From assembly GCA_014526335.1 (NCBI GenBank), contig JACTAT010000200.1, positions 727,108 through 791,107 on the forward strand: a stretch of 64,000 bases of DNA, given 5' to 3'. Below are positions 22,201 through 34,044 of the stretch, in pieces. Position 1 is the first letter of the stretch; every line of letters begins with the position of its first letter. Position numbers and translations under genes: made by a program. Origin of the DNA: Chrysaora quinquecirrha. Taxonomy: Eukaryota; Cnidaria; Scyphozoa; Semaeostomeae; Pelagiidae. The notes under the pieces are model-generated. The model saw nothing but the letters and a program-made list of their open reading frames with translations, was not told where the DNA came from and ran no database searches.

Positions 22201-25200
22201 TTTGCAGGTATAGTGTGCTAGAAGGTATAGTTATGTGTTGATCTTTTAAACTTGACAATGTTCATAAAAAAGTCTATATAGCCAGTGGGTACAAGCTTTT
22301 ACATTTTTCACTCAGCAGATTACGTTCTCGTTATGAGTGAGATACCTATGAAAATAAAGCACTATATGAGCAAATACCTTTTATTGCATTCTTTATTTTA
22401 GTTTGAAGATTTTCCAATTCTTCTTTCTCTTTATTATTCATGTCGGTAACTGATGATCCAGGCTCTGGCAGTTCCGCATTAGGGTCATCTGAAACAGGTT
22501 TTTGTATTTTAAAAGCAAAATTTAATTTACAATACAACTGCATTGTATGTTTGTTCAGGGGAGTCTACAAAACAAAAACCGAAGAACAAAGAACTACAAA
22601 ACGAAGACCGAAGACCATATCAAAATCGAATACAATGAAATACGCTTATACGAAACATGATCAACGATTAAGAAAACAAGCAAAACAAATTGAATAAACC
22701 TAAGGGATAACTAAAGTCAATGTCTTCGTTTTAAAGAAAGATGGCCAAAATCTGTAAAACGAAGACATCTCTATAAAACCAAAAAACGCATTCTTCAAAA
22801 GATTTCTTTGGTCTAGATCATGAATATTTTCATTTATAACGTCCAGAGCACTCTATAAACCAAATATCACAACTAACCAAGCTCGTGGGGATGAGTTAAG
22901 TCAATGTCTTCGTTTTAAAGAAAAATGGCCGAAATCTGTAAAACGAAGACATCTCTATAAAACCAAAAAAAACGCATTCTTTAAACGATTTCTTTGGTCT
23001 AGATCAAGAATATTTGCATTTATAACGTCCAGAGCACTCTATAAACCAAATTTCACAACTAACCAAGCTTGTGGGGATGAGTTAAGTCAATGTCTTCGTT
23101 TTAAAGAAAAATGGCCAAAATCTGTAAAACGAAGACATCTCTATAAAGCCAAAAAACGCATTCTTCAAAAGATTTCTTTGGTCTAGATCATGCATATTTG
23201 CATTCATACACTCTATAAACATGCTAGCGAATCTATACGCACTACTGTGGTGGATACGCACTACTGTGGTTGTGTATTTTGCGTACTGTGGTGGCCAAAA
23301 TCTGTTAACCAAAGGCATTGAATTAACTCATCCCCACGAGCTTGGTTAGTTGTGATATTTGGTTTATAGAGTGCTCTGGACGTTATAAATGAAAATATTC
23401 ATGATCTAGACCAGAGAAATCTTTTGAAGAATGCGTTTTTTGGTTCTATAGAGATGTCTTCGTTTTACAGATTTTGGCCATCTTTCTTTAAAATGAAGAC
23501 ATTGACTTTAGTCATCCCCGCGGTTTATTCAATTTGTTTTGCTTGTTGTCTTGATCGTTGATCATGTTTCGTATAAGCGTATTTCATTGTATTCGATTTG
23601 GATATGGTCTTCGGTCTTCAGTCTTCCTTTTGTAGTTCTTCGCTCTTCGGTTTTCGTTTTGTAGACTCCCATTTGTGCGGAAAGCTTTTTGTGTCTAGAT
23701 TGCCAGAGGTATCGAAAAAGTATCAGAGATTTCATACCCTTTTTGAGCTAAATTTGAAAATTAATCGAGAACATCCTCCGCGGGATTTTCTGCCCTAGAA
23801 AAAAGTATGATATTGTAAGTAGAGGTATCACGAAACGAAAAAGTAATATCTTTACACTGTCAAACGAGCTTTATGCAAAGATTTGCATGATTGTCTTATA
23901 TTTAAGCTTCATCGCACTTCATTTTTGTGCAAAAATTCTTTGTCATTGATTTTCAAAGCTTAAAGCAAAGGAAAAACAAAAAAAAGATGGAATACTTTAG
24001 GACAGTGGTTTCAAAATGTTACCAAATGTTTAACATTTGTCCTTATATCTTCAAAATGTTACCAAATGTTAAACATTTGTCCTTATATCTTACGAATAGT
24101 TCGAACATTAGCCTACTTTTCTTTGACTCCGTTTTTTCTGGATCTCTAGCTTTCTGTAATGCAGTTGTGCAGTTTGTGCCAGGCGAGGCAAAACTTACGG
24201 ATATGTTCATCATATTCTTGACATGCGGCTTTAGTTCTTTCTCCAAGTCCTGACGGCAAAAACGTTAAGTCAAGAAAGAGCTTTTTGTGTTGAAGGATTG
24301 CGTACATATCACGCAGAAAAGTTTGGTTATGAATTTTCGTGTCTGTGTGATGCCAGGTCGTACTTCCCAGAGATTAGGTGATAGGATAAAACAGCATTTC
24401 CTTACTAATATTCCTCAGCACAATTTTCGGCAACAAGAGCGACCACCCCATGGGTCCAAACAACTACCTAGTCTCAAAAAATGATTCCGCCGTAGGACAG
24501 CACTTACTCGATAACCCATTTGGTGCAGAAAATTACAGCAAGGATTATTTAAGAATTATTTGCAAGGCAAGATCTTTGTTTCACTTAGTGGTTTTGGAAT
24601 CTGTCCACCTCACAACCAAAAGGCCGGTTCTGTGTAGACAGAGAGAGTTCGTTTTCTCACTTGGACTCTTCAGCTATTTCTAGTGATCTTCCAGCTTTAT
24701 CCGACCAGCTGATTGGTGTTTACAACACAATGCCAATTCAGCTTCTCTTTCTGATTGGTGCATTTCGAGCCGCATCTGGGTATAAATTCTGCCTTAGTAC
24801 ATTGTTTCGGTCTTTTTTCTGACATTCATACTCTGAGGAGTGTAAGACCAAAAAAGCATTTAAGTATGCCCGAAAATGATTCTGCTGTTTATCGCAATTA
24901 TGTAATTTTTCCATTGTTATAGTTACATAAAAGGGAATGAATGGTTATCGAAATGATCTTTAAAATTTATTTTCATGAAACTGTTTACCTCTCTTCTTAT
25001 ATCCAAAAACTCATTCTTAATGACAGTGGATCTAACGGCAATTCCTGGAATCAAAGCGTTGTTGTCTTTCAGGCGCACCTCGATCTGCCAGTTGAGCCAT
25101 GAAAGGACCTTGGAAAAATTAATTCATCATGATAAACTGGTTGGTGTTTCTGAAATTTTTTGAAATTACGTCTAGCTCTATTTTGAATTCATATCCTATG

Positions 25201-28200
25201 TTAAATCTTCAGAGTATAGTCAATTCAGGTAGCTAGAGGAAAGGTACAGGTCACAAATGAGAGTCAACTTACCTCATCCTCTTTGGTTCTAATTTTTGCT
25301 AGTATGTTGTCTTCCAGCCTTTCCATTAGGTCTTTCTCTTCCATGGAGTCTAAAGGCTGGTTTTCTAAACATCTAGTAATATCATGGACCACGTTTATTT
25401 GCCTTTGTATCGATTCATAGTACTGAAAAATAATATTTTGTCTTTTACTGTATTCATGGTGCAAAATTGTAATCAGTGGCGATCTCTGATCAAGCGCTCA
25501 GCTGCTCATGCATTTTGTATTTAAGACGTTTTGCTCAGTCGAGGGAGCATACTTATGCAAGAACCTTATTAGATATTTAATTAAAGTTTTCAACATCAAC
25601 AATCTCTCTCTAATACCCTGGGCACGTGAATTTTGATCATTGAATGAACATTTCTACCTATCTTTACAATGAACATTTGTACCTATACGAAATTTTCCGA
25701 TCAGATAGATCTCTGATTTGATCGTTTCAAAAATCGGGTTTGCAAAATAATGCACAGATTTTAAGGGGAAGATAATTAATTTTTCCAAGACACGATACCC
25801 ATTTCTGTGTGACAGGGAGCATTTCATCAAAGACGTTCGCTGATCAATTTTTAATCTTGGAAATATAACTTTGTACAAGCGTTTTATTTGAGGGAAGGCT
25901 TTTAATCACAAAATTAAAAAAATTATTTCATCATGGAACTTGCAGTAACAACCTACCACAGCCTTGGTGTATTCGCAAAGGGCTATTCCATTACACCAGC
26001 GCTGTTGTTTCCTCTTCAAACAGCGTTTTATAATACAACTTATCAAGCTCTGGCCCTCGCACACATGTTTTGCCCATTTCTTTCCAAAGTGAATGACCCA
26101 TGAAATTAGAAATCCCTGGAATGAGAAGTTTGAGACATTCAAGATGAGTTTAAACAAATATAGGATGATTTGCTCGACAACGAAATAGACGAACACTGGC
26201 TTGAGATTGACCTCGCATCGGGTTTGAGATAGCTTTTTTTTTTAATCTCCAAGGTTAGGTAAGCAAGAGAAAATTGCAAGGCAAAAATGGAGTCATCTTT
26301 TTAATCTCATCTTCTCTGGTTGAAATAAGGTCTATTTATAACAACATCCATACTGATAACTAGGTCTAGTCTAGCGCTACCTAACAATCACCGACAATAT
26401 TTTTGGGACAGTACTAATTAATACTGCGTAAATATAGTATAAGTGCAGTAGTATGAATAATATTTTTGTACCGGATGCTTTTGTGCTGTCTAGTAGCTAC
26501 TGTATGGAAGGAGCAACAGGAAAATCCTAAATGATATGTGAAATTTAGACTATTTTTTGAAGCACCACTTAAAGAACAGTATCTGTAAATATATTTGAAG
26601 GAATATTGAGACTTACGTTGATGCACCAGAGGTAACACTGTTTCCCCCGGAGACGAGAAGTTCATGGGACAGGCTTGTTCCACCTTGTCCATAATGAACA
26701 ACATGCTGCGTCATGGTTTTCCCCTCATTTTTGCTGCCATATAGTAGCATCATGTTCGCTTCACCTTAAAACAAAAGAGTATATTACTTGCTAATGTTGT
26801 TATTTTAGGTTCCTTCGTTTTCAATGTTATCCTTATCAACAGAATGTTACTTGGCGTCAATAAAATTTGGCCATAACTTACGTAAAGTTAGTACACTTAT
26901 TTTTATTTTATGAAAAACCCTTTATAAGGAACCCATACTCTCGAATGGCCAAAAAGTCAAGAAACTATCTAAACTATCTTTGCCGATGTGGATATTCAAG
27001 AAACTCTTATGAAACTTTGAGTACTCAAAGTCTGGCAATTTCTAGAAACTTTCAGTACTGGCTCAACGTTTTAGTTTCTTATAAAAAAATACATGGAATG
27101 GGATACTTTTATGTTTTACACAAGTATCATAGTAACATCGTATTTTCTTTTTTGCACTGCTTCAGACAGTTCAAATGGCTTTGGCCTAGGTTCTTTATAT
27201 GAAAGCAAGTTATATAAAGAAGTTATAATAGAAAACAAACTAAAAAGACCGTTACCTCAGTTGAGCAGTTTTTTACGATAATTTTTTGTATATCCTTTTT
27301 TGTAATTCTTTCTATTGCTTTTATTGTTAATTATTGTATTTATTTTAATTATTGTAAAGTCATTATTGCTAATAAATAAAAATTATATAAAAAAACATGT
27401 ATAGGTGTGAATTTGTTCTTACCGCCTTCTTTAAGAAGCTCGGGATCACAAGACATTCTCAATAGCCTTGCTGCAGCAAAGGCTATTGTTGTTTTTGCAG
27501 CCTCCCTATTATCTCCATAGTACTGCACGAAGTCAGCCAGTCTAAAAGACAATGTTTTGTCAAATTTAGTTACTTTCAAATATTCCAAGAAACCAGTTGC
27601 ACTGAATATCCTTAGTTATAGGGGAGTTTTGGGCTTGTTGCCACAGTGAAGGGTGGGACAAGTGTCACGGCCCTGTTTCAAAAGAAGACTACTATTTGTT
27701 AATCCACTCATAGCTACCACGATTCAAAAATCCCATTCTCACCCTTTCTGTTCATGTTGGCATTTATTGTTTCCCTATATTTGAAATGTTGCTTAGTTTC
27801 TCCTAGACGATTCGAGATAAATTAAAAGTGTGTTACTTTCTTTATGTTGGGCCGAGTTCTTTTGGGGCATAATGTCTATACCAAAGTACGACATTCAGCT
27901 TTCGGATGCCTCAGAAAATTTAATTTTCACCATCCATTCACCAGTAGGTTTCTTGTAATGATAGTACGACATCATGCAGGCATCATATATCGTGCGTCTT
28001 CATGTTGAACATGTTTCATGAATGTGAAACATACGATTAAAGACTTCTCCTTATAAGATTTGTTTTAGCCGTTTCACAGGTGGCTAGTATGTATTAAATT
28101 TGAAATTTTGAAGATAGAGATAAATTTCTATTCTTTTCAGGAAGGTTGGTAGATAAGCTCGCATATTACGGCTTGACTCATCAGCATTTGGGTTGTATGT

Positions 28201-30662
28201 AGGACTGCCATGACAAATACTTTTATGACAACAATCCCCATCCTCCCTTACCAAAGTGTACTGTACCTTTGATTAATTTCAATGCAGGTTTCTTTCTTGA
28301 ATAACTCGTCCGCAATGTTTAAGTAAAGCCCGTTTAACTTTCGTTCTTGTGTAACCATATACACATAGTCGCATGGCTCAAGTTTAGTGTTTTCCAAGAT
28401 TTGAAGCTTGTAAATAAAAGAAAAAAATGATAGAATGCATATATTTCTATCGCATCAAGCGTTAGTGATTGACTAAATCTTGCTTGCTTTTGCCTGGGTA
28501 AAAAAAATTTGCCAGCATTTTCAAAAACTGTGGCAGCAAAAAATAAAATACACTTTTTTATAAGCAGCTGGGAAATCAGCAACTGGGGCTGAAATTATTT
28601 TAAAACTGTTTTTGGTTGACATAGCTTTTTTATATCTTAGTACATCCTGCAATGTCAGTTACATTTAAAAGCAAGGAAAGAGTCAAAATATGAGTTCTTA
28701 TTGGGGGTACCAATCATTCTGTAATGGCTAAAATAGATATTTAAAGCAACGTTGAGGGCCAAACATATAATTGTCATGTAATCTTTTTGTATTAACAGTA
28801 AAATACGTCTTTTTTATATGATCACTTAAATATGAAATCGATCAAAATAAAACAAACCTCGGGGCTCAAAAGCCAATAATCATTTCCCACAAAACCAATC
28901 TGGTTTGCAATGAGAAACTTTTTTGGGTTTCCGGTGCTGTACTCCTCTTTCAGATATAAAAGGTTATCCGTTAGATCTGCTCTTGTAATACCGCCATTTA
29001 CTATCAGACCGTTGCCAAACGACCTATGTAGCTCTTTTGTGAACTTTGGCAACGACTGAAATGCTCTGTAAGTCTGTGCAATTGTCCTGCATGTAAGAAA
29101 AGACATCTAAAAGACTAGCATTCAGTTAATGTTCTTTATATAAATCAAATATTGTTGAGGACTCCACATGTATTCCCTTAACCAAGTATGGAGATCCCAT
29201 GATGAAATTTCCTTTAAATGAATTTTAAGGACAAATGAATTATGGCAAAAAATAAATGTTGGGCGGATTCAAATTCAATTTTGCATTTGATGGTTAAATA
29301 GGTTAGGACAAGCAACTATATGTGTTCCCTCCAATGAATGGGTAATGCTCTACATATATGGTCACACTGTAGGAGGGTTGTTTCGTAGCCATGACCGCAT
29401 CAGATTACCAATGCAATATTGCTAATATAAGCAATATTTCGATAAATGTTAGAGTATCAATGCAAAAATAGTTTTGTTAATTAAGCAACAACTTATGCCC
29501 ATTGACACTTCAAAGAGCTATATCTTTGAAACTATACAGGATATTTCTATAACATTTGGAGGGATTCTTTTGAACATTAATTTTGATATTTCCATCATAT
29601 CTAGTTAAAGCAATATTCCCCACATATTCATTATTAGCACAAACATCTAAAATATTTTGACCAATGATGGCATCATCGTGACGTCACAAATACAAATACA
29701 ATTGCAATTGGAGAACCAACCTCTGTGCCAAGTATAGATGTTCTGTGTTAAACCGTAACAAAGTTATTAAGGGTAACACGTGATGCTGAGCCACGCCCTT
29801 GTGTCATCATGGCAACAGGTATACGAGTGAAGTTTTGCCTCAGACTGATGACGAGATTTTCACTACTGTAAATGGACAAAGTTTTGTCCAGTTACCTTGT
29901 ATTACAACAAACTTTTGGGATTGTCAATTTTTGGAACTCAGGCCCACTTAAAAAATGTGCCAGTGAGGCAAACGCAATTTCCCAAATCGCAAAAAGTGCA
30001 AAGTTTGGGTTTCTCTACAGAACTGCGCATGTGCAGTTAAAATTTCAACTACCGTCGAGGTGAGGTTTGTCGGTTCTAGGGGGGTATCAGAAATTTGCTG
30101 CCTGCCCAATGCATGGGCACTGCTTGGGGTGCTAAGTGCCGATTTCACCCTTCCCAAATTCTGCAGATTATCATATATCTAGCTACTGATAGAGACTGTT
30201 GCTAAATAAATAAATTAATTAATTAAAATTTTTGGTCCCTTGCAATTTCGAATGGAGAGGGTAGCCTACTGTAGAGAATATTTTTTTCGGTAACTTATTA
30301 TTATATTTAAACAGAATTATAGGGATGTCTGATGTCTGTAATCAAGAAACTGCCAACAGCAAAAATTTACCTTGTCTCTAATTCAAGTGATCTGCCAAGT
30401 CCTTTACAAGAGCAGACCCATGAGCCGTTTGTTTCATTTGTTTCATCTTCCAGGTATCCTTGGATTTCGAGCATGCACTCAATGAATATAGGCTGTTTTT
30501 GCCCTTCTTCTTCTTTTTGGGAACTTGGGCGGTAAAAGGTCTTGTTGCCTCTTATATGAAATTTGTTTCGTGTTTTATGTCCACGTAGCTATTGTTGCTC
30601 TGTTCTTCGTCAGATGCATTTTCATCAGAAAGCACAACATCGCTAAGAGGTGAATTCGCCAT
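15557..30662 (-). CDS. P-loop and PHD-finger protein, ~19 exons, ~740 codons, uncharacterised
   Basis: Exons (minus strand) 30662-30371, 29086-28858, 28406-28267, 27541-27423, 26764-26617, 26115-25957, 25422-25273, 25108-24989, 24249-24063, 22488-22378, 21938-21886, 20823-20671, 20450-20412, 17191-17126, 17003-16938, 16601-~16564, 16230-16168, 15959-15889, 15584-15557 have GT-AG borders, and almost all joins keep phase. The start ATG at 30662 begins MANSPLSDVVLSDENASDEE. Visible parts: a Cys pair (WVCSCKG); a Walker A box (LLYGSKNEGKTMTQ) in exon 5; helical exons 7-9; acidic Ser/Glu-rich exons 10-16; and a terminal PHD-like finger. I know no family with this combination. Problems: a one-base slip near 30585, exon 11 to 12 not in phase, and the first PHD Cys pair not located. 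The architecture suggests a nuclear ATP/GTP-binding chromatin reader, by inference. Confidence 0.6.
17700..18215 (+). repeat. Left-arm minisatellite, 22-bp and 19-bp units
   Basis: Units of the form ATCAGTACAGTGGAGGGATA plus CC or TC (22 bp) alternate with shorter GTTCAGTACGGTGGAGGAT units (19 bp), about 24 in all. The unit lacks stop codons in all three forward frames, so three overlapping long frames appear (YSGG, VEGY and QWRD types). They are artefacts of the repeat. Confidence 0.92.
18269..18670. mobile_element. Nested 0.4-kb inverted-repeat element
   Basis: CACGCTTTTTTCTATAAGGA at 18269 has its near-exact complement ending at 18670 (one base shorter in the T run), and a TTATAAGGAACCTAC motif repeats just inside. 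The interior has repeated AAGGAACTTT-like motifs and no coding potential. A related sequence lies at about 26914-27205. No target duplication was seen. Confidence 0.65.
19720..20280 (-). repeat. Right-arm minisatellite, inverted copy
   Basis: This carries the same 19/22-bp units as the left arm, read on the minus strand, with independent substitutions and a different order of short and long units. About 26 units are seen. The open frames on the minus strand here are again repeat artefacts. Confidence 0.92.
21065..21190 (-). other. Coding-like patch of unknown origin
   Basis: The minus strand reads LQRKAADSSEPSKYLSHEMD and then GYISKYKRAKSQDSKL before TAG. A few bases on, in another frame, it reads KLGDMLGATLYLKCLQEWLN. 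The two pieces could be one decayed protein, possibly of transposon origin. No exon borders connect them to the surrounding gene. Confidence 0.3.
22559..23670. mobile_element. Inverted-repeat element, 1.1 kb, with internal tandem copies
   Basis: GGGAGTCTACAAAAC at 22559 is mirrored by its complement ending at 23670. The arms match over about 340 bp with scattered differences. The left half also holds three tandem copies of a ~185-bp block (GTCAATGTCTTCGTTTTAAAG at 22716, 22900, 23086). It lies in the intron between exons 9 and 10 of the P-loop/PHD gene. The flanks TTTGTTCAG and TTTGTGCGG are similar but not identical, so a target duplication is uncertain. Confidence 0.75.
24014..24092. repeat. 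40-bp direct duplication over a splice donor
   Basis: TCAAAATGTTACCAAATGTT and the following ~20 bases occur twice in tandem (about 24011-24050 and 24051-24090), with one small difference. On the minus strand each copy carries TTTG/GTAACA, and the first copy met supplies the in-phase donor for the exon ending at 24063. Confidence 0.8.
26914..27205. mobile_element. Degenerate relative of the 18.27-18.67 kb inverted-repeat element
   Basis: CCCTTTATAAGGAACCCATA near 26923 and the inverted GGCCTAGGTTCTTTATAT near 27182 resemble the ends of the element at 18269-18670. The interior is similarly rich in AAGAAACT-type motifs. It lies in the intron between exons 4 and 5 of the P-loop/PHD gene. Confidence 0.4.
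29110..30360. other. First intron of the P-loop/PHD gene, no further feature
   Basis: This stretch lies between exons 1 and 2. It is AT-rich with stops in all frames. A short plus-strand open frame at 29872-30063 has no motif. No repeat boundaries were identified. Confidence 0.5.
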
Positions 30663-31120
30663 CTCTAACTTCTGGATGTGAACTAGTGTTCGAACAAGGG
30701 TTCATTCGCAGAAATCACGCACAGACTGGGAAAATGACATGCTATGCTGTCTGTTACTTTCCATCGTACTTGTCAACGAAATTCCGAGGTAGTACTGTAT
30801 GTTATTTTTCCTGTTCTATTTATCTTCGTTTACTTCATACTTCATTCAGCTCATTCTAGCGATTCTTTTGTCGCCCTCTTTGATCTTCTGCAATCCATGT
30901 TCATTCACATTAACACTGTATTTTTTTCCCTTTTTTATTACTCTTATTTGCTCAGACTTATTTGCTTAGAATGATTTCGAATTCATTTCTATTTTCACAA
31001 TCTTTGCTTAACCTTCACTTAATTGATAGTGCATTGTTTAATCTTTTCCTTTGCCTTCTTCCATTCTTTACCTATAACTTTCCCTACACACCTATTCACA
31101 GGTCTCTATGTTTCCATAAA

Positions 31121-31276
31121 GCCCTGGCCAAACGATGCAACATCTGCATGCAACATTTGTTGCCCACCCAATGTTTGATCATCCATGTTGCAGTGTTCAA
31201 CATTTGCTGCATGAAGTTTAAAAACGGTAAAAAATGTTGCGCCGGGCAACATGATGTCACATCGTCTGGCCGAGTC
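31121..31276. repeat. Short palindromic element
   Basis: TGGCCAAACGATG (31125) and the complementary CATCGTCTGGCC (31260) frame a 150-bp stretch that itself contains repeated CAACATTTG/GTTGC motifs on both strands. It resembles a small MITE. No target duplication was defined. Confidence 0.45.
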
Positions 31277-31733
31277 TTGTAACATTCGTTGCACTCAAGC
31301 ACGCGTATAACTATAGCAAGTAACTATAGCGCCAAAAGCATGGTTACCATAGAAATAACAGCATTGGTTTGTTTCCAGTTCTTTTTTTGATAACGCAGAC
31401 AAATTTTGCATTTGGAATGTTGCAGCAATTGGTTACCCGGCTGAATTTAACATTTTGATATGATTAATTGAGTGCTCTTGCTTCCAATTTTACTCTCGAC
31501 ATCTGTCATGCAATCCTCTTACTGCCTCTTCAAGCTGGCTTCCACTTTTGTTCTGACTCTCACGAAGGGGCTATTGGCTTTCCCGTTCCTATGTTTCAAG
31601 AATGTTTTCCCATAATTGAGGGGTTTTAGGCAAATTTATGTATATTGGTATAGGGATTTAGGAATTAGATAGGAATTTCTATTCTACATACTTAGTATTG
31701 AAAGTTATGAGGACACAAGATGATAATGTGGCA

Positions 31734-31805
31734 TACGCTTGCCAGGATTCGAACCTGGGCTGATTCTCTGGACAGAGAATGATGCTTCCATTACATCACA
31801 AGCAT
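31734..31805 (-). tRNA. tRNA-like sequence (pseudogene or SINE head), unusual anticodon loop
   Basis: On the minus strand 72 bases fold as a cloverleaf. The acceptor ATGCTTG pairs with CAAGCGT, followed by a discriminator A. The D-arm is GATG-TAATGGAAG-CATC, the anticodon stem ATTCT/AGAAT, and the T-arm CCAGG-TTCGAAT-CCTGG. The B-box GGTTCGAATCC is perfect and the A-box is weak. The anticodon loop CTGTCCAG has 8 bases instead of 7, so no anticodon can be assigned safely. It may be a decayed tRNA gene or the tRNA-derived head of a SINE. Confidence 0.45.
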
Positions 31806-31951
31806 GTCAGTTGAATATCACAAACAAGGCATCTCTATGTGTCAAGTTATCAGAACAGCACAAATACAAATCACAACACTTTTTCAAAGCCCTTGCCTTA
31901 AGGTGCACTTTATTGGTTATTTGGTTAAATTTCCAGAAGGCTCCACTTACC

Positions 31952-32103
31952 AAAATATCTAGACTCTCTCATCGTATCTTCACTAACCGAATTCGGATCC
32001 ACTTCTTCTTCACAGGTCTGGTCTCCAAAAACAACTGGAGGTTCATTTAGGCCTAGTTCTTCATTACTTTTAACAGGCTTCTTCTTATACCATTTTGGGC
32101 GCT
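31952..32103 (-). CDS. Possible exon, unknown protein
   Basis: After AAATAG near 32104 the minus strand reads QRPKWYKKKPVKSNEELGLN, then PPVVFGDQTCEEEVDPNS, and ends at RYF with donor GTAAGT. It is charged and looks coding, but no domain is recognised. It lies on the same strand as the P-loop/PHD gene yet upstream of its ATG, so it probably belongs to a different gene. Confidence 0.4.
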
Positions 32104-32477
32104 GTCTATTTTTACTTACGAGTTTATAGTTCTTAAATGAATAAATAGGCACGGTATCAAAACATGAATAAACTTTAACAGAAGAAGTAGAAGCAGTACT
32201 ATTAGTACTAGCAGTAGTAGTACTACAACTTGACGAGCCAGTACTAGCATATATCCATTACTTTGACTTTCTTTCCTTATACTGATCTTATTGCTTTGAT
32301 ACCCTATCATTTCAAAAGATTTTCCTGCCAACTGGCTTACCTTTGATCTGAAGATTTACCATTAAGACAACAATTTCTACACAGGTGCTTTATAATTTTA
32401 TTAGATACCATTAAGTAGCATAAAATGCAATCAGTACCAGATACAAGGTAGGCCTATGAGATTGTGAAAAGTACTCA

Positions 32478-32640
32478 GTCCGTGGAAAAGTTGGAGCATC
32501 TTTTAACAACCTCCCTTGCAAAAAAAAGTACTTGAAGTTCATTTCCAAAACGAGGATTTTTTGTTGGTTGAATTTCATATTTTACGATTTTTCCATCAAT
32601 GCTAACAAGTGATGAAGAATCTCTAACAGGCGATGAAATT
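32478..32640 (-). CDS. Possible exon, unknown protein
   Basis: The minus strand reads SSPVRDSSSLVSIDGKIVKY, then EIQPTKNPRFGNELQVLFFA, and continues to a stop near 32475. Composition is coding-like. Immediately upstream the frame runs into the ATC/GAT microsatellite (poly-Ile), so the true exon start must be near 32640. Family unknown. Confidence 0.3.

Positions 32641-32669
<29 letters not shown>
32641..32669. repeat. (ATG)n microsatellite
   Basis: About nine and a half perfect copies of ATG. Confidence 0.95.
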
Positions 32670-32672
<3 letters not shown>

Positions 32673-32899
32673 GGTGTTGCTAATAGATGCCGTGCAGAAA
32701 TATTTCGAATTGAGGCATTTATGGATCAGAGTGATGAGCACCTGAGTTATATAGTTGAAATGGTCAGATTGCTAATAAGAATAAGACAAACTTAAACTCT
32801 TTTAATTTAGAACTATAAGAGTTGGTTGTTTATAAAAATGTCAGTTTTGCTAAAGATTTTTTAAAAAATTCATGTTACTTGAAATGTTTATTTACAAAC

Positions 32900-34030
32900 A
32901 ACTTGTCTCTAACAGTAGATTCACAGTGTAGACTTCGGTGGTGACACGTCACGTGAAGAGGATTCCCAGAGATTCTCCTAACACAGAGAAAAATCTCTTC
33001 ATTATTTTCATTTGTTTTCTTGAATTGCATTAAAATACAGGAATTGCCATCTTAGCAGCAGGATTTTATTGTGAGAAAATTTAAAATTTGCGTCACGTTA
33101 GCAAAGGAAAATTTTTCTTGAAGACGGTAACTTTCACTTTTCCCTACATTTTCTCAGGAAAGTGTTAGAATTGTAGTTTTCTTACCATTTTAACTTATTA
33201 ATAACTATTTCTTGCTTATTCAAAGATGTTTCATTTTTATTTGTTTAGATTATAACTTATTCTAACGATTTTGAAACTTTACGAATTTTCAAGACTCGGT
33301 CCGGCTTAGAATCTCTCACTTCAATTCTTCGTCTTCGTTTGAATTCTTTCAAGTAAATTTGGAATTTAACTTCTCATTCTTTATTTTAAGTTATTCATTG
33401 AAGAAAAGAAAGGCAAGGTATGTAATTTTTGTCGAAGCTTCCTACAGTTTTATGTGAGCATCCAAACCACCCAAACCATTCAATTTTATAAAACTAGTAA
33501 GATTAAACAATGTTCATCATTTTTATCGTCTAATTAATACCACTTCTCACACTCGAAAGGTTATCGACGAATGCTCTGACCAATGTCATAAGAGGTAGTG
33601 TAGAAGACTCGTACAGCGCAGGAAGAGTAGGCAGTTCGTAGCAACAGCCATTTGGTGACCTTCAGAACAGGTGGCTGAAGACTATTCCATGTTTGAGAAA
33701 TTCTTGGACACGGGAGACCCTTGGTAGACAAAATGCTGCTCATCAAGGCCCCGTCAAGTTTATGTATTATTATTCGGTCTTTTTGATGAAGTAGGAAAGT
33801 AAATAATTTAAACAACCCAAACACTCCTGTCCAAACCTTTTTCAGGCACTTTTTAACGTTTTTTATTCTGCCATATTATTCTAGAATGCAGTCGCAAAAT
33901 ATTGCATTAATGGGTGCTGAGTATATTCAGACAAGCCAAGACCACAAATGCGTCAGAAAGCTGGTATAACCTCATTTGAGAGGGAAAAAATCCCATGCGT
34001 GGAGTTTCAGAGATGAATCCCAAAGTGGCA
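32900..34030. other. No supported gene
   Basis: Only short frames with frequent stops on both strands; one minus-strand frame at 33561-33824 has no motif or splice support. No repeat boundary was seen. Confidence 0.4.
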
Positions 34031-34044
34031 AAGTACATACAAGT

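Noticed and set aside
22550..23680. hAT-type 8-9 bp target duplication (TTTGTTCAG against TTTGTGCGG)
   Set aside because: Two mismatches in nine bases and uneven terminal G counts make it unconvincing.
25957..26118. Alternative reading of exon 6 (FMGHSLWKEMGK) as a tyrosine-recombinase MGH motif
   Set aside because: That frame is out of phase with both neighbouring exons and meets a stop. The in-phase frame fits the exon chain.
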